DNA from: Pseudomonas furukawaii
GTDB taxonomy: Bacteria; Pseudomonadota; Gammaproteobacteria; Pseudomonadales; Pseudomonadaceae
NCBI RefSeq assembly: GCF_002355475.1
Contig: NZ_AP014862.1
Location: 4,588,001-4,652,000 of the forward strand
Direction of reading: 5' to 3'
Length of the DNA: 64,000 nt
Shown: piece by piece, positions 35,823-45,467 of the stretch
Position numbering within the stretch: the first letter of the stretch is position 1
Layout of the letters: every line of letters begins with the position of its first letter
The notes under the pieces: model-generated
Databases searched by the model: none
Told to the model about the DNA's origin: nothing
The model's input: the letters and a program-made list of their open reading frames with translations, nothing else
Translations under genes and position numbers: made by a program

Positions 35823-37712
35823 ATGGTCCAAGTCAGCTATCCCGGTGTCTACATCGTCGAAAAGGCCAGCGGGGTACGCACCATCACCGGTGTCGCGACC
35901 TCCATCGCCGCCTTCGTCGGCTATACGCGCAAGGGCGTGCCCGACAAGGCCGTGGCCATCACCAGCTTCGCCGATTTCGAACGCGGCTACGGCGGCCTCG
36001 ACCGCGACAGCCCGCTCTCCTACGCGGTCCGGCAGTTCTTCCTCAACGGCGGTACCCAGGCCCTCATAGTGCGGGTGGCCGTCGGTCACGGCACCAGCGC
36101 CTGGGTGCTGGAGAACGGCGCCGGCGACCCGGTCCTCGAAGTCACTGCGGCCAGCCCCGGCACCTGGGGCAACGGCCTGCGGCTGAGCGTGCAGCACAGC
36201 GGCGTCCGCAACCCCGACAGCGACTTCAACCTGGTGGTGTCGCAGCTTCAGGCCGACGGCGCCACCCTTCTGCCGGTGGAAACCCATCGCAACCTCAACC
36301 TCGACGCCAACTCGGCTCAGTACGCCGTCTCGGTGATCAACAACGCCTCCGCCCTGATCCGCGTGGCCCGCAGCGGCGGCCTGACCTTCGCCGAGGCCGG
36401 GCGCGCGGTCAGCGGCGAGATCAGCAGCTTCCCCCTGGACCCGACCGGGACCACCATCGCCGGCACCCTGGATGGCACCACGCCCTTCGCGCTTCTCGTC
36501 GAAGGCGGGCCCTGGAACAGCGTCGGCGACCTGGTGACCTCCACCAACGCGGCCATAGTGAACGCCAGCCTGGCCGCCCAGTTGCTGGCCTCGGAAACCG
36601 GCGCCGATGGCGAGACTGGCAGCGATCACCTGACCCTGGAATCCCTGGTGCCCGGCGAGTCCTCCAGCGTGACCATCGCCGCCGGGGCCTTCGGCAGTCT
36701 CAGCGCCACCATCCACCTCGGGCTAGTCAACCAGGGCCGGGAATTCACCGGTGCCGCCGAGCACCGCCCGGCGGTGGTCGCCAACCAGATCCCCGCGACA
36801 CCCGGCGTGGACGGCACACCCGGCGACGGTACGGCCGTGGTCGGCAGCCCATCGATGAAGACCGGCATCCACGCACTGCTGGACGTGGACCTGTTCAACA
36901 TCCTGTCCATTCCGGAAACCTTCACCATGAGCGCCCTCGAGCAGGCCCTGGTGATTCCCGCCGCCACGGCCCTGTGCGAGGCCCGGCGGGCCTTCTACAT
37001 CGTCGACGCGCCGATCGACAGCACCCTGGCCACCATCGGCGGCTGGGCCAACGCCGCCTCCCAGTCGCGCAACGCCGCCACCTACTTCCCCGCCGTGCGC
37101 ATCGTCGACCCGCTGGACGGATTGCGGCCACGCGCCATGGCGCCCTCCGGCACCCTCGCCGGCGTCTATGCGCGCACCGACGCCACCCGTGGCGTGTGGA
37201 AGGCCCCCGCCGGCACCGATGCCGTACTCAACGGCGTGCTCGACCTGGCCCTGCCCGTCAACGACCTGGAGAACGGCCAGGTCAACCCGCTGGGGGTCAA
37301 CGTGCTGCGCAGTTTCCCCGCCTACGGAAGGGTCGCCTGGGGGGCGCGCACCATGAAGGGCGCCGACGCCCAGGCCGACGAGTACAAGTACATCCCCATC
37401 CGCCGTCTCGCCCTGTTCATCGAGGAAAGCCTCTACCGGGGCACCCAATGGGTGGTCTTCGAGCCGAACGACGAACCGCTCTGGGCGCAGATCCGCCTGA
37501 ACATAGGGGCCTTCATGAACGGCCTGTTCCGCCAGGGCGCCTTCCAGGGCAGGACGCAGCAGGAGGCCTTCTTCGTCAAATGCGACAAGGAGACCACCAC
37601 CCAGGCCGATCGCAACCTCGGCATCGTCAACATCCAGGTCGGTTTCGCCCCGCTGAAGCCGGCGGAATTCGTCGTTCTCACCATCCAGCAGATCGCCGGC
37701 GATCTGCAGTAA
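35823..37712 (+). CDS. eCIS tail sheath protein
   Basis: The 629-residue protein is a phage-type contractile sheath subunit. It has the family start (VSYPGVYIVEKASGVRTITGV), PDKAVAITSFADFERGYGG, and a conserved C-terminal domain (YGRVAWGARTMKGADAQADEYKYIPIRRL and FEPNDEPLWAQIRLNIGAF). The sheath contracts to drive the inner tube through a target membrane. Only one sheath gene is present, whereas Afp and PVC clusters carry three. AAAGGAG stands upstream of the ATG. It is the first structural gene of the operon. Confidence 0.95.
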   Translation: MVQVSYPGVYIVEKASGVRTITGVATSIAAFVGYTRKGVPDKAVAITSFADFERGYGGLDRDSPLSYAVRQFFLNGGTQALIVRVAVGHGTSAWVLENGAGDPVLEVTAASPGTWGNGLRLSVQHSGVRNPDSDFNLVVSQLQADGATLLPVETHRNLNLDANSAQYAVSVINNASALIRVARSGGLTFAEAGRAVSGEISSFPLDPTGTTIAGTLDGTTPFALLVEGGPWNSVGDLVTSTNAAIVNASLAAQLLASETGADGETGSDHLTLESLVPGESSSVTIAAGAFGSLSATIHLGLVNQGREFTGAAEHRPAVVANQIPATPGVDGTPGDGTAVVGSPSMKTGIHALLDVDLFNILSIPETFTMSALEQALVIPAATALCEARRAFYIVDAPIDSTLATIGGWANAASQSRNAATYFPAVRIVDPLDGLRPRAMAPSGTLAGVYARTDATRGVWKAPAGTDAVLNGVLDLALPVNDLENGQVNPLGVNVLRSFPAYGRVAWGARTMKGADAQADEYKYIPIRRLALFIEESLYRGTQWVVFEPNDEPLWAQIRLNIGAFMNGLFRQGAFQGRTQQEAFFVKCDKETTTQADRNLGIVNIQVGFAPLKPAEFVVLTIQQIAGDLQ

Positions 37713-37725
37713 AGGGAGTCGGATC

Positions 37726-38244
37726 ATGGCCCAGTTCGCCGTCAACACCCATCGTTTCGATCCCTACAAGAACTTCAAATTCCGCATCAAGTGGGATGGC
37801 CGCTACGTCGCCGGAGTGAGCAAGGTCGGCGCCCTCAAGCGCACCACCGAAGTGGTCGAGCACCGCGAGGGTGGCGACCCGTCCACCTCGCGCAAATCCC
37901 CCGGCCGCACCAAGTACGAGGCCATCACCCTGGAGCGCGGCGTGACCCACGACCTCGAGTTCGAGGCCTGGGCCAACAAGGTCTGGCACGTCGGCACGGG
38001 GCTCGGCGCCGAAGTGAGCCTGAAGGACTTCCGCAAGGACCTGATACTGGAGGTCTACAACGAAGCCGGCCAGGTCGTGCTGGCCTACAAGCTCTACCGC
38101 TGCTGGGTCTCGGAGTTTCAGGCGATGCCCGACCTGGATGCCAACGCCAACGCCATCGCGATCCAGACCCTGAAGCTGGAGAACGAGGGCTGGGAACGTG
38201 ATCCGGACGTGTCCGAGCCGACCGAGCCGGTTCTGGTGGGATGA
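37726..38244 (+). CDS. eCIS inner tube protein (T4 gp19-like)
   Basis: The 172-residue protein matches phage tail-tube family members (DPYKNFKFRIKWDGRYVAGV, EGGDPSTSRKSPGRTKYEAITLERG, YRCWVSEFQAMPDLDANANA). It stacks as hexameric rings inside the sheath. AAGGGAG precedes the ATG. It overlaps the next gene by four bases. Confidence 0.93.
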   Translation: MAQFAVNTHRFDPYKNFKFRIKWDGRYVAGVSKVGALKRTTEVVEHREGGDPSTSRKSPGRTKYEAITLERGVTHDLEFEAWANKVWHVGTGLGAEVSLKDFRKDLILEVYNEAGQVVLAYKLYRCWVSEFQAMPDLDANANAIAIQTLKLENEGWERDPDVSEPTEPVLVG

Positions 38245-38981
38245 ACCGCGCCATGCAGACGCTTCCCTCGGGGATCGCCCTGCGGCCCTTCGGCGAACTC
38301 CCGGACCTCGACCTGGATTTCGCCGACCTCGACCGCCCGCGCCTGGTCACCGACCTGCTGGCCCGCTGCGCCGCCGACGCCGAGTTCTGGTGGGCGCAGC
38401 CGGTGGCGGTGCGCAGCGCCGCCCTGCTGCGCCTGGTCGCCATCACCGACGGCATTCAGGCCCTGTCCTTCACCGCGCGCTGCCCGACCTGCGCCGAAGC
38501 CTTCGAGTTCGAACTGCAACTGGCGGCGCTGGTGGCCGTCGCCGGCGAGCGCGAGCCCATCCGCGTAAGCCTCGGCCAGGACACGGACGTGGTCCTGCGC
38601 CGCCCGACCGGTGACGACCTGCGCCGCTGGCGCAGTGCGCACCCCGCCACCCGCGCCGAGGCCCGGCGACTGATGCTCGACAGCCTGCTGCTGGAGGGAC
38701 GGGTGCGGCCCGAGGACGAGGCTCGGCTATCGTCGGCCGTCGCGGCGTCGGACCCGCTGGTGGCCCTGTCCGTGGCTTGCGACTGCCCGGCCTGCGGCGA
38801 TGCCAGCGAAGTACCGGTCGACCTCGACGACACCGCCCTGGCCCGCCTCGCCGCGCGGCAGGGTGCGCTGCTGCGCGAGGTCCATTGCCTGGCTTCGCGC
38901 TACGGCTGGAGCGAAGCCCAGGTCATGGCGCTGCCGCCCGCGCGCCGCGCCCGCTACCTGGCCCTGATCGAGGCCTCATGA
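38241..38981 (+). CDS. T4 gp26-like baseplate assembly protein with two CxxC pairs
   Basis: The 246-residue protein resembles the T4_baseplate (gp26/gp51) family. Its C-terminal part reads LLREVHCLASRYGWSEAQVM followed by LPPARRARYLALIE. Two cysteine pairs, CPTC and CPAC, probably hold a zinc ion. It is likely a chaperone or baseplate hub assembly factor. Start and stop overlap its neighbours, indicating translational coupling. Confidence 0.7.
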   Translation: MNRAMQTLPSGIALRPFGELPDLDLDFADLDRPRLVTDLLARCAADAEFWWAQPVAVRSAALLRLVAITDGIQALSFTARCPTCAEAFEFELQLAALVAVAGEREPIRVSLGQDTDVVLRRPTGDDLRRWRSAHPATRAEARRLMLDSLLLEGRVRPEDEARLSSAVAASDPLVALSVACDCPACGDASEVPVDLDDTALARLAARQGALLREVHCLASRYGWSEAQVMALPPARRARYLALIEAS

Positions 38982-39823
38982 TGAGCGACTACTTCGCCGC
39001 CCTGATGCGTTCCAGCGGGCTGTTCAGCCACCGCGCCGAGCAGGCGCCGGAAGCGCCCCCGGAGCTTGAGATGGACGTCCCGGCGCCCAGGGCGCCGGAC
39101 GCCCCCGGCCCGGCCATCGGTATCCCCCGGGAAAGGGTACCCGGCCGCGAAACGCCGATGCCCACCAACGGGCAGCCGCACCCCGCGCCCGACCCGGCCC
39201 ACCATGGCCAGAGCCGCCCCGCGCCGAGCATCGACCCGGGCGACCTTCCTCAATGGCAACAGGCCGCGCCCGACGCGCCGCGCCCCCGAGAGCAGGTGCC
39301 AGCGCCCGGCGCCCCGTCGCAGGACGGCCCGCCGCGCCCGCCACAGGCTGACGAACTGCTCCGCGCGGCGATGCACTGGGTGGCCAGCGACCCGCAGCAG
39401 GCGGCGTCGGCGCAGCGAGCGTCCCTCGACCGCGCCACGCAACCCCATCCGGGCACCCCCGACACCGCGACCACGCGTGTCGCGGCCGTCCCGCCGCACA
39501 CCATGGCCACGCCCGGCCAGTCCCGCCGTCCGGCCCCAGCGGACGGGGACCGCGCCCAGGAGGTGGTGACAACGCCGGAACCCGTGCCCCTGGCGCCCCG
39601 GGTCGCCGCACCGGCCATCCTCCGCGCCGAACCCGATGGACCCGATGGGACAGCGGAAGAGCCCCTGACAATCTCCATCGGCGCCATCCACCTGCGCGTC
39701 GAGGCCCCGGCGCCGCAGACCGTCGCCCGCCCGGCCGCGCCAACACCCCCGGCACAGCGTCCGGCGGCCCCCGCCTCCCCCACCCGCAGCGGCCTTTCGC
39801 GCCGCGCGCTGCGGCGGCTCTGA
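38978..39823 (+). CDS. proline- and alanine-rich eCIS protein, unknown
   Basis: The 281-residue protein begins MMSDYFAALMRSSGLF and then is almost entirely Pro/Ala/Arg-rich low-complexity sequence. A short folded-looking segment (EPLTISIGAIHLRVEAP) lies near residue 230 and the end is basic (SRRALRRL). It is a plausible linker or tape-measure-like protein, because no other tape measure is visible in the cluster. That role is a guess. ATG 38978 overlaps the previous stop. Confidence 0.65.
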   Translation: MMSDYFAALMRSSGLFSHRAEQAPEAPPELEMDVPAPRAPDAPGPAIGIPRERVPGRETPMPTNGQPHPAPDPAHHGQSRPAPSIDPGDLPQWQQAAPDAPRPREQVPAPGAPSQDGPPRPPQADELLRAAMHWVASDPQQAASAQRASLDRATQPHPGTPDTATTRVAAVPPHTMATPGQSRRPAPADGDRAQEVVTTPEPVPLAPRVAAPAILRAEPDGPDGTAEEPLTISIGAIHLRVEAPAPQTVARPAAPTPPAQRPAAPASPTRSGLSRRALRRL

Positions 39824-39825
39824 CC

Positions 39826-40995
39826 ATGGCCCTCGCGGATTCCGGCAGGGCCATCGGCGCCGTCACCCGCCTGCTCCAGGATCACCTGATCAGGCGCGGC
39901 TTCGACGTGTCCATCGGCAAGCCGGAGGATGCGGCGCAGAACGACTCCAACGAGAAGCTCAACCTCTTTCTCTACGAAACCGCCTTCGACCCGCAGTTGC
40001 GCAACCTCTCCCTGCGCGACGGTGAGCCGCCGCCGCTGTGGCTGGTGCTGAAGTTCCTCCTGACCGCCTTCGACATCGGCGAAAGCAGCGACACCGCCGC
40101 CGCCCACGAGTTGCTCGGGCGCGGCATGGCGGCACTGCACGAACTCAGCTTCCTGCCGCTGGACGCCCTGGTGGCGCTGGACGTGCGCCAGGCCCTGGAA
40201 CACAACCCGGAGCCGCTCAAGCTGAGCTTCGACGAATCCGGCGCCGACCTCCTCGCCAAGACCATGCAGGGCGCCGAGGAACGCTACCGGCTCTCGGTGG
40301 CCTTCCAGGTGCGGCCGGTGATGATAGTGCCGTCCAGCCTGCCGCGAGGCGCGCTCCTGGTGGGCGTCGACTACAGCACCACGCCCGAGACCCTGATCGG
40401 CCGCGAAGGCGTGCAGGTGGCCGTGATCCCGTCCATGGGATCGCGCCTGGACCGGGTCGAGCCCGCCCGCTTCGAGACCGGCGCCACCCTCACCCTGCTG
40501 GGCGACGACCTCAACCCGAGCGACCTGGAAGTCATGCTGGGCAACGTCCAGCTCAGCGTGATCGAGCGCCAGCCGCAGCGCCTGGTGGTGACCGCCGAGG
40601 GCAGCCCCGGCACCCCCATCGCCTCCGGCACCACCCTGTCCGCCGGGGAGATGCCCTTGGTGGTGCGTCGGCGCCTGTCGCCCACCCGTACCCGCTCCAG
40701 CAACCTGCTCGCCGCGCGCCTGCTGCCGACCCTGGACAGCGCCGCGCTGGTGGGCGGCGACCTGCACCTTCAAGGCACCCTGCTGGGGACCGACAGCGAC
40801 GACCTGATGCTGCTCTTCCTTCGCGAATCCGATGGCCTGACCCTGCACCTGTTCGACGAGGCCACCACCGCCGCCGATCAGCGGAGCCTGGTCGTCGCCG
40901 GCGCGGCGGCGGCGGTCCCGGCGGGCAGCTACCGGGTGATCCTGCGGGTGAACAACCAGCAGGCCAAGGCCAGCCCACGGGTGACAGTGCCATGA
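39826..40995 (+). CDS. DUF4255 protein, eCIS sheath/tube terminator cap (Afp16/Pvc16-like)
   Basis: The 389-residue protein has an N-terminal DUF4255 domain (about 5-175, with AVTRLLQDHLIRRGFDV, NLFLYETAFDPQLRN, YRLSVAFQVRPVMIVP). An IPT/TIG-like Ig domain follows (about 200-290). DUF4255 proteins cap the distal tube end and set particle length in Afp and PVC. It is coupled to the ATPase gene by a four-base overlap. Confidence 0.85.
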   Translation: MALADSGRAIGAVTRLLQDHLIRRGFDVSIGKPEDAAQNDSNEKLNLFLYETAFDPQLRNLSLRDGEPPPLWLVLKFLLTAFDIGESSDTAAAHELLGRGMAALHELSFLPLDALVALDVRQALEHNPEPLKLSFDESGADLLAKTMQGAEERYRLSVAFQVRPVMIVPSSLPRGALLVGVDYSTTPETLIGREGVQVAVIPSMGSRLDRVEPARFETGATLTLLGDDLNPSDLEVMLGNVQLSVIERQPQRLVVTAEGSPGTPIASGTTLSAGEMPLVVRRRLSPTRTRSSNLLAARLLPTLDSAALVGGDLHLQGTLLGTDSDDLMLLFLRESDGLTLHLFDEATTAADQRSLVVAGAAAAVPAGSYRVILRVNNQQAKASPRVTVP

Positions 40996-43103
40996 CCAAT
41001 CCGCTGGGCACCCACGCGCTGGCCGATCCGGTGGCCTTCCTCCCGGGCATCCACGGCCAGGACGCCCAGGCGGGGCACTGGCTGGCCCAGGTCACCTTGC
41101 GCCTGCGCCGCGAAGTCTGCTGGCTATGGCGCGAACGCCTGCTCCAGGGCGGCGGCGAATCTCCCTTGCCGCCGCCGGTGGATGGCGCCCTGGCCGCCCT
41201 CGACCTGCTGCGCTACGACCGCGACAAGCGGGCCTTCTTCAGCGAGGACGTCACCGCCCGCTACCTCAGCGAACGCATCGCATCGGCCGCGCCGGCGGAT
41301 GGCGACCAGGCGCCCCGTGGCTCTTTCGGCTGGGTCGCGCGGGAGCTGGAACTGGCCCCGGTGGAGCGCTTCGTGCTGGCCCTGGCCTTGCTGCCAGGCA
41401 TCGACAGCGCCGCCGGGCCGGTGATCGCCAGCTGCCTCAACGACCCCACGCGCACCCGCCCCAACCTGGCCCTGGCCCAGCGCCTGTGGGACGAACCCGA
41501 CGAACTCCTGCTCTGCTTCGACCCGGCCCACCCGCTGCTGCGCCACGGACTGCTGAGCACGGCCCAGCCCCATGACTGGCAAACCGCCCTCGCCGTGCCG
41601 GCGCTGGTGGCCCGCGAGCTGCTGTTCCCCGGCAGCGAACCACCGGCGGCCCTGCAACGGGTTTCCCCGACTCCCCTCGCCGAGGGCCTGGCGCCGGCCG
41701 CCGCGCGGGTTCGCGCCGCCCTCAGCCGGAGCAACGGGATGCAGCTGCTGCCGCTGCTCGGCGCACCCGGCGCCCCATTGGCGGAAACCGCCGCGGCCTG
41801 CGCCGCGCGGGCCGGTGTGGAAACGCTGCAACCCAGCGCCGCCCTGCACCGCGAACACCTCGCCGAGGCGCTCTGCACCAGTTGGCTGCGCGGCTGCGCA
41901 CTCTACCTGCCGGCCAGCCTCCTGGCCGATCCCACGGCCCACGATGGCGGCCTCGACGCGCCACCGCTGCCCGGCCTGCCGCTGATGCTCTTCATCGGCG
42001 CCCATGAGCGCAACGCCCTGCGCGGCCTCGGCGAGACGCTGCCGGTACTCGCGGTGCCAGCCGCTGACCATGCCCAGCGGCTGGCCTGCTGGCGCCAGCA
42101 CCTGCCCGCCCGCGAACTGGAGCCGCTGCTGCCGGAACTGGCGCGACGCTTCCGCTACGAACGCTCGGCCATCGCCCGGGTCGCCGGCGAGCTCGCGGCC
42201 CTGGGCCGGGTACCCAGCGCCGCCGAACTGTTCGCCGCCGCGCGCGCCGACCTCGACCTCGGCACCCTGGCCCAGCCCGTCACGCCGCGCTTCGGCCGAG
42301 CCGAACTGATGTTGCCACCGCCACAGGCCGCGCAGATCGACGAGCTGGTGGCGGCCATGCACAACCTCACCCGGGTGCATTACGACTGGGGCACCGCGCG
42401 GGCCTGGAGCGAAGGGGGGCTCAGCGCGCTCTTCGCCGGACCTCCGGGCACCGGCAAGACCATGGCCGCCGAAGCCATAGCCGCCGACCTGGATCTGCCG
42501 CTCTACCGCATCGACCTGTCCCAGGTGGTCAACAAGTACATCGGTGAGACCGAGAAGAACCTGCGCCGGCTGTTCGACGTCGCCGACTCGGCCGACCTGA
42601 TCCTGTTCTTCGACGAGGCCGACGCCCTGTTCGGCAAGCGCACCGAGGTCAAGGACGCCCACGACCGCTACGCCAACCTGGAGATCAGCTACCTGCTGGA
42701 ACGCATGGAACGTTTCAAGGGGCTGGCGATACTCGCCACCAACCGCCGCAAGGACCTGGACGAAGCCTTCCTGCGTCGCCTGCGCTTCCTGGTCGAGTTC
42801 CCCATGCCCGGAGCCGAGGAACGCCTGCGCATCTGGCGCGGTGCGATCCCCGCCGGGGTCGACGCCAGCGCCCTGGATTTCGACTTCCTCGCCCAGCGCT
42901 TCGCCCTGGCCGGCGGGCACATCCGCAGCGTGGTGTTCAACGCCTGCCTGCAGAGCGCCACCGAGGGTGCGCCGCGCCGACTCGACATGCCGGTGGTGGT
43001 GCGCGCCCTGCAGCGCGAGTACGACAAGCTGGACCGCGCCAGCAGCCTCGACCAGTTCGGCCCCTACGCCGCCCTGGCCGCCACCCACCGCACCCGCCGC
43101 TAG
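40992..43103 (+). CDS. eCIS AAA+ ATPase (Afp15/Pvc15-like)
   Basis: The 703-residue protein has a variable N-terminal half and a C-terminal AAA+ module. Walker A GPPGTGKT is near 483-490, Walker B LILFFDEADALFG has Asp541 and Glu542, and the sensor region is ILATNRRKDLDEAFLRRLRF. Such ATPases are a hallmark of eCIS clusters and are absent from R-pyocins. They assist particle assembly or effector loading. Confidence 0.93.
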   Translation: MTNPLGTHALADPVAFLPGIHGQDAQAGHWLAQVTLRLRREVCWLWRERLLQGGGESPLPPPVDGALAALDLLRYDRDKRAFFSEDVTARYLSERIASAAPADGDQAPRGSFGWVARELELAPVERFVLALALLPGIDSAAGPVIASCLNDPTRTRPNLALAQRLWDEPDELLLCFDPAHPLLRHGLLSTAQPHDWQTALAVPALVARELLFPGSEPPAALQRVSPTPLAEGLAPAAARVRAALSRSNGMQLLPLLGAPGAPLAETAAACAARAGVETLQPSAALHREHLAEALCTSWLRGCALYLPASLLADPTAHDGGLDAPPLPGLPLMLFIGAHERNALRGLGETLPVLAVPAADHAQRLACWRQHLPARELEPLLPELARRFRYERSAIARVAGELAALGRVPSAAELFAAARADLDLGTLAQPVTPRFGRAELMLPPPQAAQIDELVAAMHNLTRVHYDWGTARAWSEGGLSALFAGPPGTGKTMAAEAIAADLDLPLYRIDLSQVVNKYIGETEKNLRRLFDVADSADLILFFDEADALFGKRTEVKDAHDRYANLEISYLLERMERFKGLAILATNRRKDLDEAFLRRLRFLVEFPMPGAEERLRIWRGAIPAGVDASALDFDFLAQRFALAGGHIRSVVFNACLQSATEGAPRRLDMPVVVRALQREYDKLDRASSLDQFGPYAALAATHRTRR

Positions 43104-43119
43104 CCAAGGGGAGACCGTC

Positions 43120-43371
43120 ATGAGCCGCCAACTGCGGATAGACAGCCTGCAACTGGACCTGCGCGGCATAGCCCCGGAAGTCGCCGAGGCCGCCGCCCGC
43201 GCGCTGGGCCCGGCGCTGGCCGAGGCGCTGGCCGGGCAGGACCTGCAGCCCGCTCCCCACGAGCGCCTGGACGCCGGGGCGCTGGCCACCCCGGCCGCGA
43301 CACAGGCGTCGGACCTGGCCGCCGGCATCGCCCGGCGGATCGCCAGCAGCCTGGCCGGAGAAGGGTCATGA
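43120..43371 (+). CDS. small eCIS protein, 83 residues, unknown
   Basis: This short helical protein (MSRQLRIDSLQLDLRGIAPE, then Ala-rich) has AAGGGGAG ahead of its ATG and a four-base overlap with the next gene. Similar small proteins stand before the CIS tube-domain gene in other eCIS clusters, from general knowledge. No function is assigned. Confidence 0.7.
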   Translation: MSRQLRIDSLQLDLRGIAPEVAEAAARALGPALAEALAGQDLQPAPHERLDAGALATPAATQASDLAAGIARRIASSLAGEGS

Positions 43372-44036
43372 GCCTGCTGCGCGGTGCACTGATCGAGTAC
43401 GGCACCGACCTGATCGGCCCCATCCCCAATGTGGTGATCTTCCAGTACAACCCCGAGTCCCTCACGCGAACCCTGGAAATTCCACCGCGCCCCACCGGCG
43501 CCACCCAGCGCGAAACCGGCCAGGCCGGCGAGAAGACCTTCGAAAAGATCAGCTTCAAGGCCCACTTCAGCGCCGCCAACCTGCTGGACGAGGGCAAGGT
43601 GCTGGCCGAGATGTTCGGCATCGGTCCGCAGCTCGCGGCACTGGAGAAGATGGTGCTGCCGAGCTCGAAGCTGGCCGGCCTGGTCGGCGCCGCCATCGAC
43701 GCGATCGGCGATGCGCTGGGGGGCGGAGGCGATGACGCGCCGGCCCAGCCGATCCCCCGCGAGAAGTACCCGCGCATCCTGTTCATCTGGGGCCTCACGC
43801 GGGTGCTCCCGGTGACCATCGACTCCATGAGCATCGCCGAACTGGAGTACGACGCACTGCTCAACCCGACCCGCGCCGAAGTGGACATCAGCCTCAGCGT
43901 CGTCGCCGTCGACGACTGCTCCGACGACGTGCTGGCCAAGGGGGCGCTGGAGTACTCCACCCTCGCCAAGGAAGCCCAGGCCATCGCCAACCTGGCCAAT
44001 ACCGCCGAACAGATCGTCGAGCTGATCCCGCTCTAG
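43368..44036 (+). CDS. CIS tube-domain protein (Afp7 N-terminal-like)
   Basis: The 222-residue protein matches the contractile-injection-system tube N-terminal domain (IPNVVIFQYNPESLTRTLEI and EKISFKAHFSAANLLD). A second half follows, containing YPRILFIWGLTRVLPVTIDS. In Afp7 this domain is fused to LysM; here the LysM part is encoded separately by the next gene. It probably joins the tube to the spike hub. Confidence 0.8.
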   Translation: MSLLRGALIEYGTDLIGPIPNVVIFQYNPESLTRTLEIPPRPTGATQRETGQAGEKTFEKISFKAHFSAANLLDEGKVLAEMFGIGPQLAALEKMVLPSSKLAGLVGAAIDAIGDALGGGGDDAPAQPIPREKYPRILFIWGLTRVLPVTIDSMSIAELEYDALLNPTRAEVDISLSVVAVDDCSDDVLAKGALEYSTLAKEAQAIANLANTAEQIVELIPL

Positions 44037-44046
44037 GAGGCCACCC

Positions 44047-44325
44047 ATGTTCCTGCCCAACTCCCGCTACGCCCGGGTCGCCACGGTGCAGACCACCGGA
44101 TCCACCGGCGAAACCCTGGTCGCCCTCAAGCTGCGCCGCCTGACCCCCGTCCCCGGCGAGCCGCGCATGGTCCAGGCCGGCGACCGCCTCGACCTGCTGG
44201 CCCACGCCGGGGCTGGCGATGCCACGCAGTTCTGGCACATCGCCGACGCCAACAGCGCCCTGGACGGCCGCAGCCTGGTGGAAAACCCCGGCGATACGCT
44301 GCTGGTGCCGGGGAGCCGGGCATGA
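44047..44325 (+). CDS. LysM-like baseplate protein
   Basis: The 92-residue protein carries a gpX/LysM-type module (MVQAGDRLDLLAHAGAGDAT, WHIADANSALDG and LVENPGDTLLVPGS). Such modules bind the hub or baseplate in contractile tails. Together with the preceding gene it forms the split counterpart of Afp7. Confidence 0.8.
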   Translation: MFLPNSRYARVATVQTTGSTGETLVALKLRRLTPVPGEPRMVQAGDRLDLLAHAGAGDATQFWHIADANSALDGRSLVENPGDTLLVPGSRA

Positions 44326-45467
44326 CCGAACAACGTTTCCGCGTCTGGTTCGGCGCCGATGCCGCCAGCGAGGACCAGTTGCGCCGCATCGAGGAGATCG
44401 AGGTCACCCAGGAGATGGACGCCTTCTGGGAAGCCCGCCTGCGCATGGTGCTCTGCCTGGACGCCAGGGGAGCCTGGCTGCACTGGCCGGGGGAGACCCA
44501 GGAGCCCTTCTCGCGGATACGGATCGAGCTGGACATCGGCGACGGTCGCTTCACCCCCCTGATCGACGGCCCGCTGGTGAGCATCGACGCCGCCCTCGAT
44601 TCGCAGCCCGGCCGCAGCACCGCGACCCTGGTGGTACGGGACGACAGCGCCTTCCTCAACCGCGACGAAGAAGCCGAAGCGCCCTTCGAGCACCGCAAGG
44701 CCAGCGAGATCGCCAGCGAGTTGTTCGGCCGCTTCGCCCAGATCGCCGAAACCCGCCTCGACGCCACCGAGGCCAGTCCCGAAACCACCACGCGGCGTGG
44801 CACCGTGCTGCAGTTCCTGCGCGAGCTGGCCACGGCCAACGACCGCCACGCCTATGTCCTGCCGGGGGACGAGCCCGGCGCCAGCATCGGCTGCTTCCTC
44901 GCCGCCCCCACGGACGCGGCGGACCTGCCGCCCCTGGTCATGATCGGCGACGGCCGCAACCTCGCCAACGCCAGCATCACCCAGGACCCGGACGGCGGCG
45001 AGCGCACCCACGCCCAGGTGCTGCGGCTGGACGACCAGGGCGTCACCACCTTCGCGACCAGCGCCGCGGACCTCGGCCTGATGCGCAACCTGCCGGCCCT
45101 GCCCGCCGACCTCACGCCCCGGCGCATGCTGCCCCCGGCCGAGGCCACCGGTGAAGACCCCACCGCCGCCGCCACCGCGCGGGCCCGGCGCAGCGGGTAC
45201 GTCTTCCACCTCGCCAGCCAGGTGATTCCGGGCTGCTACGCCGCCGTGCTGAACCCCTATCGCAAGGTGCGCCTGGACGCCGGCGCCACCCCCTACAGCG
45301 GCGACTACCTGATCACCCGGGTGGTTCACCGCATCACCCCGTCGCTCTACACCCAGGAACTCGAAGCCAAGGCCGACTCGGTGTCCGAAGTATCGGGCGC
45401 GGCGGTGGCCGAGGCCCTCGGCGGCGGCCTGCAACTCTCGGTTTCCGCAAGCGTGGGGATCTTCTGA
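44322..45467 (+). CDS. baseplate hub protein (gpD/gp27-like, late control D)
   Basis: The 381-residue protein belongs to the phage late-control D family (RFRVWFGADAASEDQLRRIE, STATLVVRDDSAFLNRDEE and ATANDRHAYVLPG). It would form the trimeric hub that joins the tube to the spike. In Afp8-type clusters hub and spike are fused in one VgrG-like protein; here the OB-fold spike is the next gene. It overlaps the LysM gene by four bases. Confidence 0.85.
   Translation: MTEQRFRVWFGADAASEDQLRRIEEIEVTQEMDAFWEARLRMVLCLDARGAWLHWPGETQEPFSRIRIELDIGDGRFTPLIDGPLVSIDAALDSQPGRSTATLVVRDDSAFLNRDEEAEAPFEHRKASEIASELFGRFAQIAETRLDATEASPETTTRRGTVLQFLRELATANDRHAYVLPGDEPGASIGCFLAAPTDAADLPPLVMIGDGRNLANASITQDPDGGERTHAQVLRLDDQGVTTFATSAADLGLMRNLPALPADLTPRRMLPPAEATGEDPTAAATARARRSGYVFHLASQVIPGCYAAVLNPYRKVRLDAGATPYSGDYLITRVVHRITPSLYTQELEAKADSVSEVSGAAVAEALGGGLQLSVSASVGIF

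Noticed and set aside
41124-44060. 978-codon open frame on the minus strand opposite the eCIS ATPase
   Set aside because: It is a shadow frame of clearly conserved genes on the plus strand and resembles no family.
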